64,000 bases of DNA from Thermodesulfatator indicus DSM 15286 (GTDB lineage Bacteria > Desulfobacterota > Thermodesulfobacteria > Thermodesulfobacteriales > Thermodesulfatatoraceae). Positions 60,526-64,000 of the stretch are shown in pieces. Location of the stretch: assembly GCF_000217795.1 (NCBI RefSeq), contig NC_015681.1, positions 1,665,244-1,729,243 on the forward strand. The letters are read 5' to 3'. The position numbers were made by a program, and so were the translations under genes. How positions within the stretch are numbered: position 1 is the first letter of the stretch; every line of letters starts with the position of its first letter. The notes under the pieces are model-generated. The model ran no database searches. It was not told the origin of the DNA and worked only from the letters and a program-made list of their open reading frames with translations.

Positions 60526-62019
60526 TTATGGCTGGGGTTCGTTGGGATGGTTTTCCAGAGTATTCATGATTACTTCCAGAAGGTTTTCCATTTCAAAGGG
60601 TTTTTGAATTACGATACCATCTTTGGTATTGATAAGGTCGGCGATAGAGCCAGTGATAAAAATAATATTTAAACTGGGGAATTTGTCTTTAGCTACTCTT
60701 GCAATTTTAGTTCCTTTCCCTCCGGGAATATGCATATCAGTGATAAGAAAATCTATATTAGATGAAGTTTCTATTATGTTAATAGCTTCTTCAAAATCAG
60801 CAGCCTGAAAGACTTTAAATCCTTTTTCTCTTAAAAATTCTGTTAGTATATTTCTAATAATTTCTTCGTCCTCTACGACTAATATTGTAATAAGTCTAAA
60901 CTTGTTTAGCTTTATAGTTTTTAAAGGAAATAATAAAACAAAAGTTGTTTCTTTTTCTTTGTTGTCAAGAAAAATTTTTCCGCCCATCTCTTCGATAGAT
61001 TCTTTACTGAAAGTCAAGCCAAGACCAGTTCCCGCCTTTTGGGTGGTGAAATTTAGTTTGAAAATTTTTTCTTTTATATTTTCTGGTATGCCTGGCCCTG
61101 AATCAACAATCTTTACTTTGATATATTCTCCTTCTCGTTTACTTTCAATTTTGATGGTTCCTTTTCCTTTTATTGCTTGATAGGCGTTGGTAATTATATG
61201 TTCTAAAATTTGTTCTATAATATGTTCTTTTCCAGTAATTTTAGGTAAATTCTCTTCTAAATTTAATTTTATAGTCAAATTTTCTTGTTTAATCCTGTGT
61301 ACTTGTTTTTTAATGAGTTCATTTATGTCAACCTTTATTTTGCTAGCAAAGCTTCTTTTGAAATGTATTTCCAAAAAATCTTTAGTTGTTTTTTCTCCTT
61401 CTTGGCTTGTTTTAATGATGTCTTTCAAGTATTTGTCTTTATCTTTTCGGTGTATCAGGCCTTTTTCAGCGGAAAACGATATATTTTGTAATGTATTTTT
61501 TATGTTATGGATAAGAGCTTGAGATGTTTTTTGGCATTCTTTTATGGTTTCTTCTTTTGTTTTTTCTAGGTTGATTATATTACCTATGATATGGGCTATG
61601 CTAAATAAAAATATTAATTCTTCTTGAGTTAATTTTGATTGTCTTGCTTCGTTTTCTAAGAGGATCAATCCTGTTAAATTTTTCTGCCTTGTTATAGGAA
61701 TTAATGCTATTAATCCTTTTGATTTATCTGAAGTTATCAGTTCTCCAATAATATTTATAGCCTTTTCTCTTTCTAGCTTTTCAAGCCATTCTCCTTTTAC
61801 TTTATCTAAAAGTCTTTTGTTATTAAGACCTTCAAAATTAGTAATTACTTTATTCTTTTCTTCGATAAAAATTAAAAATATTTTTTTAGTATCAAAAATT
61901 TTTTCTATTAATGATAGTATTTCTTGTATTTTTTCTTCGTTTTTTTTGGCTTTTTCAGCAATTTTTCCTATTTTATAAATTTGATAAATCAAGTTATTTT
62001 CTATCTTTTTGCCAAACAT
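60526..62019 (-). CDS. Soluble hybrid histidine kinase with C-terminal receiver
   Basis: A 497-residue cytoplasmic protein. Residues about 20-160 resemble a GAF sensor domain. The kinase core has LIHNIKNTLQNISFSAEKG (the H region), HIITNAYQAIKGKG (N box), DSGPGIPE (G1) and GTGLGLTFS (G2). Residues about 378-497 are a receiver with VVEDEE, the phosphoacceptor Asp in FLITDMHIPGGKG and the Lys in IQKPFE. There are no membrane spans. GAGGAACTAAC precedes the ATG. It is AT-rich and Lys-rich. It follows the chemoreceptor gene on the same strand, with a repeat between them. No output domain is present, so a partner protein is needed. Confidence 0.9.
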   Translation of the reverse strand: MFGKKIENNLIYQIYKIGKIAEKAKKNEEKIQEILSLIEKIFDTKKIFLIFIEEKNKVITNFEGLNNKRLLDKVKGEWLEKLEREKAINIIGELITSDKSKGLIALIPITRQKNLTGLILLENEARQSKLTQEELIFLFSIAHIIGNIINLEKTKEETIKECQKTSQALIHNIKNTLQNISFSAEKGLIHRKDKDKYLKDIIKTSQEGEKTTKDFLEIHFKRSFASKIKVDINELIKKQVHRIKQENLTIKLNLEENLPKITGKEHIIEQILEHIITNAYQAIKGKGTIKIESKREGEYIKVKIVDSGPGIPENIKEKIFKLNFTTQKAGTGLGLTFSKESIEEMGGKIFLDNKEKETTFVLLFPLKTIKLNKFRLITILVVEDEEIIRNILTEFLREKGFKVFQAADFEEAINIIETSSNIDFLITDMHIPGGKGTKIARVAKDKFPSLNIIFITGSIADLINTKDGIVIQKPFEMENLLEVIMNTLENHPNEPQP

Positions 62020-62040
62020 GTTAGTTCCTCTACATTATTA

Positions 62041-62197
62041 ACCTGAGCGTTTTTAGGTAACAAAGAGTTATTGCTGACATAATCGCCAAGGCGAAGTAAC
62101 CCTCGTTGCCACGGCGAGGCCACGTTAGAGGTCGAAGCAGTCTCAGGGATTGCTTCGCTTCGCTCGCAATGACTTAATTGTCGCCTATTTAGTGACC
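62041..62197. repeat. Family B repeat copy 5
   Basis: It begins CCTGAGCGTTTTTAGGTAAC and has ATTGCTGACATAATCGCC, CGTTAGAGGTCGAAGCAGTC and GGGATTGCTTCGCTTCGCTC, ending TCGCCTATTTAGTGACC. TTATTAA and TTAATAA flank it. It separates the chemoreceptor and hybrid kinase genes. Confidence 0.6.
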
Positions 62198-62214
62198 TCA
62201 TTAATAATAACCCA

Positions 62215-63366
62215 TTAATAAATCTTATAATCATTGGTCATTTCTCTTAGATGCAAGGCCAGTTTATTCATGTCTTCAGCGGCCTGTTTTATACCCACAA
62301 TAGAGCTTTCCGCTTCTTCGGTTCTACTTTTAAGGTTGTTATTCATATTCATGATATTTGATAGTTCTCCAGCAATACTGCCTGTATTGTGTATTATTTC
62401 TTGAGTAACGGCAGTTTGTTCTTCAATGGCTGAGGCGATACTTCCTGCTCTTTCAACGGTTTTTTCCATAGTGTTTAATAAAGTCTGGCTGGTTTCGCGC
62501 AATTTCATGCCTTTTTCCACCAGGTTTTCCACCCAGGCCCTGATTTGGTCTGTCGATTGGGCCGTTTGTCTTGATAGTTCTTTGATCTCACTGGCTACCA
62601 CGGCAAAGCCCTTACCAGCCTCCCTCGCTCGAGCCGCTTCTATGGTGGCGTTTAAAGCTAAGAGATTAGTCTGGTCAGCAATATCTTGGATTATATCAGC
62701 TGCGTGTTTGATGTGTTCAATTTCTTTTAGAAGGCTTTCCATCAGTTCACTATTGAGAGAGGCCTGGTCACTGGTGCTCTGGCTCTCTTCAGCAGTGGTG
62801 GCTGTATTTTGAGAAATTTCTGAAATAGCGGCACTCAATTCCTGAACGCTGCGGTTAGCCAAATCTAGTTGTTCGCTAATCTGTTCCGTAAAAGAGGCTA
62901 GCTTTTTGACTTCCTTAAAGGTTTCTTTAGAATGCTGGGTAACCTGTTCAGCAATGGCTGAGAATTCTTCAGAGCCTGAGGCAATTTGTTCAATGCCTTC
63001 TTTGACTTCTTTTAAGATTTGATTGCTATTTTCTATAGTTTGATTAAAGTACTTGGCCAGGATATGAATTTCATTTTGGCTATTAGGTATTTCTTTAGCG
63101 CTTTCTGTAAAATCTTTTTGGCTTATCTTTTTCATTACCGAGATAAGTGCCTGGGCTTCTTCTTCAAGTTTTTTGCCAATGTAAAGACATAACCCCAACC
63201 CTATAAAAAAAGATATTATAAAAATACCTAATTCTGTCAAGACAACTTCTTTTTCCTTGTTTAATAAGAAAAATTGAATGCCAATGCTTATACTCCATAG
63301 GGTAAACACTAAACCCATAATAATTAGTAGTATGTTTTTGGTTTTGAGTGTCATTAATCTAGTCAC
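62215..63366 (-). CDS. Methyl-accepting chemotaxis protein without periplasmic sensor
   Basis: A 383-residue chemoreceptor. Two membrane helices (about 11-34 and 42-63) are joined by only a few residues, so there is no periplasmic ligand domain. The signalling domain has the hairpin tip [36 protein letters not shown]. The GTG at 63366 is chosen because GGGAGGGG ends five bases before it, whereas the ATG at 63354 is too far from any site. It lies divergent from an RHH gene across an operator-rich gap. Confidence 0.88.
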   Translation of the reverse strand: MTRLMTLKTKNILLIIMGLVFTLWSISIGIQFFLLNKEKEVVLTELGIFIISFFIGLGLCLYIGKKLEEEAQALISVMKKISQKDFTESAKEIPNSQNEIHILAKYFNQTIENSNQILKEVKEGIEQIASGSEEFSAIAEQVTQHSKETFKEVKKLASFTEQISEQLDLANRSVQELSAAISEISQNTATTAEESQSTSDQASLNSELMESLLKEIEHIKHAADIIQDIADQTNLLALNATIEAARAREAGKGFAVVASEIKELSRQTAQSTDQIRAWVENLVEKGMKLRETSQTLLNTMEKTVERAGSIASAIEEQTAVTQEIIHNTGSIAGELSNIMNMNNNLKSRTEEAESSIVGIKQAAEDMNKLALHLREMTNDYKIY

Positions 63367-63486
63367 TTGCCCCTCCCGCTTTTTTTCATTATTTTTGATT
63401 CACTTTTGATTGTTTTTTTAACGGTTTTTAGATTTTTATCGTCGGATAGAGATAATAGTTTAATACTTTTTGTATTTTTTGGTTGT

Positions 63487-63503
63487 CATCATATTTAATG
63501 AAC
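63487..63503 (+). promoter_or_regulatory. Operator-like site 1, CATCAT-N5-ATGAAC
   Basis: CATCATATTTAATGAAC, the first of three copies in the intergenic region between the divergent chemoreceptor and RHH genes. It is 121 bp upstream of the chemoreceptor start. Confidence 0.55.
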
Positions 63504-63573
63504 CCTAAATATTTATGGTTAGTTTATTTGTATAAATTTTGTCAAATATAATAGGATTAAGTTTTTGTTTTAG

Positions 63574-63590
63574 CATCATACTTGATGAAC
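63574..63590 (+). promoter_or_regulatory. Operator-like site 2, CATCAT-N5-ATGAAC
   Basis: CATCATACTTGATGAAC, identical to site 1 in both half-sites, with a different five-base spacer. It starts 87 bp from the start of site 1. Confidence 0.55.
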
Positions 63591-63709
63591 TAGTTATTTT
63601 AATGTTTTCTTAACTACTTTTACCAAAATACTACTTGACTAACATAAAAAATATGCTACGGCAGTAAATATCCAAATAAAAATTGTAAACTTTTTGTAAC
63701 TCTGTCTAG

Positions 63710-63726
63710 GTTCATTGTAAATGATG
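63710..63726 (-). promoter_or_regulatory. Operator-like site 3, inverted, near the RHH promoter
   Basis: GTTCAT-TGTAA-ATGATG is the same motif in reverse. A possible -10 box, TATAAA (63735-63740), lies just downstream, so a protein bound here could block transcription of the RHH gene at 63800. Confidence 0.55.
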
Positions 63727-63799
63727 AACTATTGTATAAATTTAAGAATTTTTCTAAACTACCGAAAAGGGGTGAAATTATTGTTTTTAAGGAGGGGAT

Positions 63800-64000
63800 A
63801 TGCCTACAAAACAACCTCGGCTTTGTATTGTGCTTGAAGAAGAAGTTTATCAGCGGATTAGAAAGCTTTCTCAGGTGAAAGGAAAATCTATGTCTGCGGT
63901 GGTAGCCGAGCTTATTAATAAGGCCCTTGACCTTGAGGAAGATTTACTGTTATTAGACTATTTGTCTCAAAGAGATGAAAAAGATATAATACAGGAAGAT
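63800..64000 (+). CDS. Ribbon-helix-helix (CopG/Arc-type) regulator, partial at window end
   Basis: The first 67 codons of a gene that runs off the window. PRLCIVLEEEVYQRIRKLSQ then GKSMSAVVAELINKAL is a beta strand followed by two helices, the RHH DNA-binding fold, as in CopG-like repressors and antitoxins. An acidic helix starts after residue 50. AAGGAGGGG precedes the ATG. The three CATCAT-N5-ATGAAC sites upstream are its likely operators, suggesting autoregulation. Whether a toxin or metal-response domain follows cannot be seen. Confidence 0.8.
   Translation, partial: MPTKQPRLCIVLEEEVYQRIRKLSQVKGKSMSAVVAELINKALDLEEDLLLLDYLSQRDEKDIIQED

Overview
The window looks like a chromosome segment of an anaerobic, sulfur-metabolising, probably thermophilic bacterium of the Thermodesulfobacteriota/Desulfobacterota type. 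This is inferred from gene content: a complex I lacking NuoEFG, a TauE/SafE sulfite-exporter homologue beside a molybdopterin enzyme and polyferredoxins, a Wtp-type tungstate/molybdate transporter, an Aquifex-type aconitase, and many Lys/Glu-rich proteins. No rRNA, tRNA or CRISPR array was seen. DNA is moderately AT-rich with short gaps and many ATGA-type overlaps, and dispersed repeats fill most of the longer gaps.

Region 1 (1-6.9 kb) is the most unusual locus. A DUF5132 protein, an HMA_2-like protein, a protein built of six tandem 22-residue amphipathic repeats, a P2-type cation ATPase with its own N-terminal HMA_2 domain, and a divergent methionine adenosyltransferase are tightly packed on the + strand. 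A third HMA_2 protein and a zinc-ribbon protein face them, and a PHA-granule-region protein follows. The set suggests a membrane or granule-associated ion-storage compartment, loosely reminiscent of ferrosome operons but with a different class of ATPase.

Region 2 (6.9-14.6 kb) holds a YhcC-like radical SAM protein, a REP-associated tyrosine transposase with REP-like repeats, a protein of unknown function, aconitase and a UPF0182 membrane protein. Region 3 (14.8-23.1 kb) is a sulfur-type module: a membrane protein, a PAS histidine kinase and a sigma-54 activator, then a sigma-54 promoter with a palindromic upstream site driving a TSUP transporter, a small membrane protein, a cytoplasmic molybdopterin oxidoreductase and a four-cluster ferredoxin. 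Region 4 (23.2-33.9 kb) is an operon of a second polyferredoxin plus nuoABCDHIJKLMN. nuoB carries an in-frame TGA exactly at the first of the two adjacent cysteines that bind cluster N2, with a SECIS-like hairpin just downstream, so it is a candidate selenocysteine-containing complex I subunit.

Region 5 (33.9-43.7 kb) is mostly housekeeping: acyl-CoA ligase, YggS-type PLP protein, DUF72, dtd, prmA, rpsO, pnp, then a CheX-like phosphatase and a flavoprotein. Region 6 (43.7-47.4 kb) is a wtpABC operon whose wtpA is split by an IS5-type element (6-bp target duplication) and also carries a nonsense codon. Region 7 (47.8-60 kb) has a possible structured leader before an MBL hydrolase, an ABC-2 exporter, a KaiC-neighbour-type regulator, a NAPE-PLD-like hydrolase, a PabB-PabC fusion and a nickel/peptide ABC transporter operon. 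Region 8 (60.5-64 kb) has a hybrid histidine kinase and a chemoreceptor. The chemoreceptor is divergent from a ribbon-helix-helix regulator cut by the window end, and three copies of a 17-bp operator-like motif lie between them.
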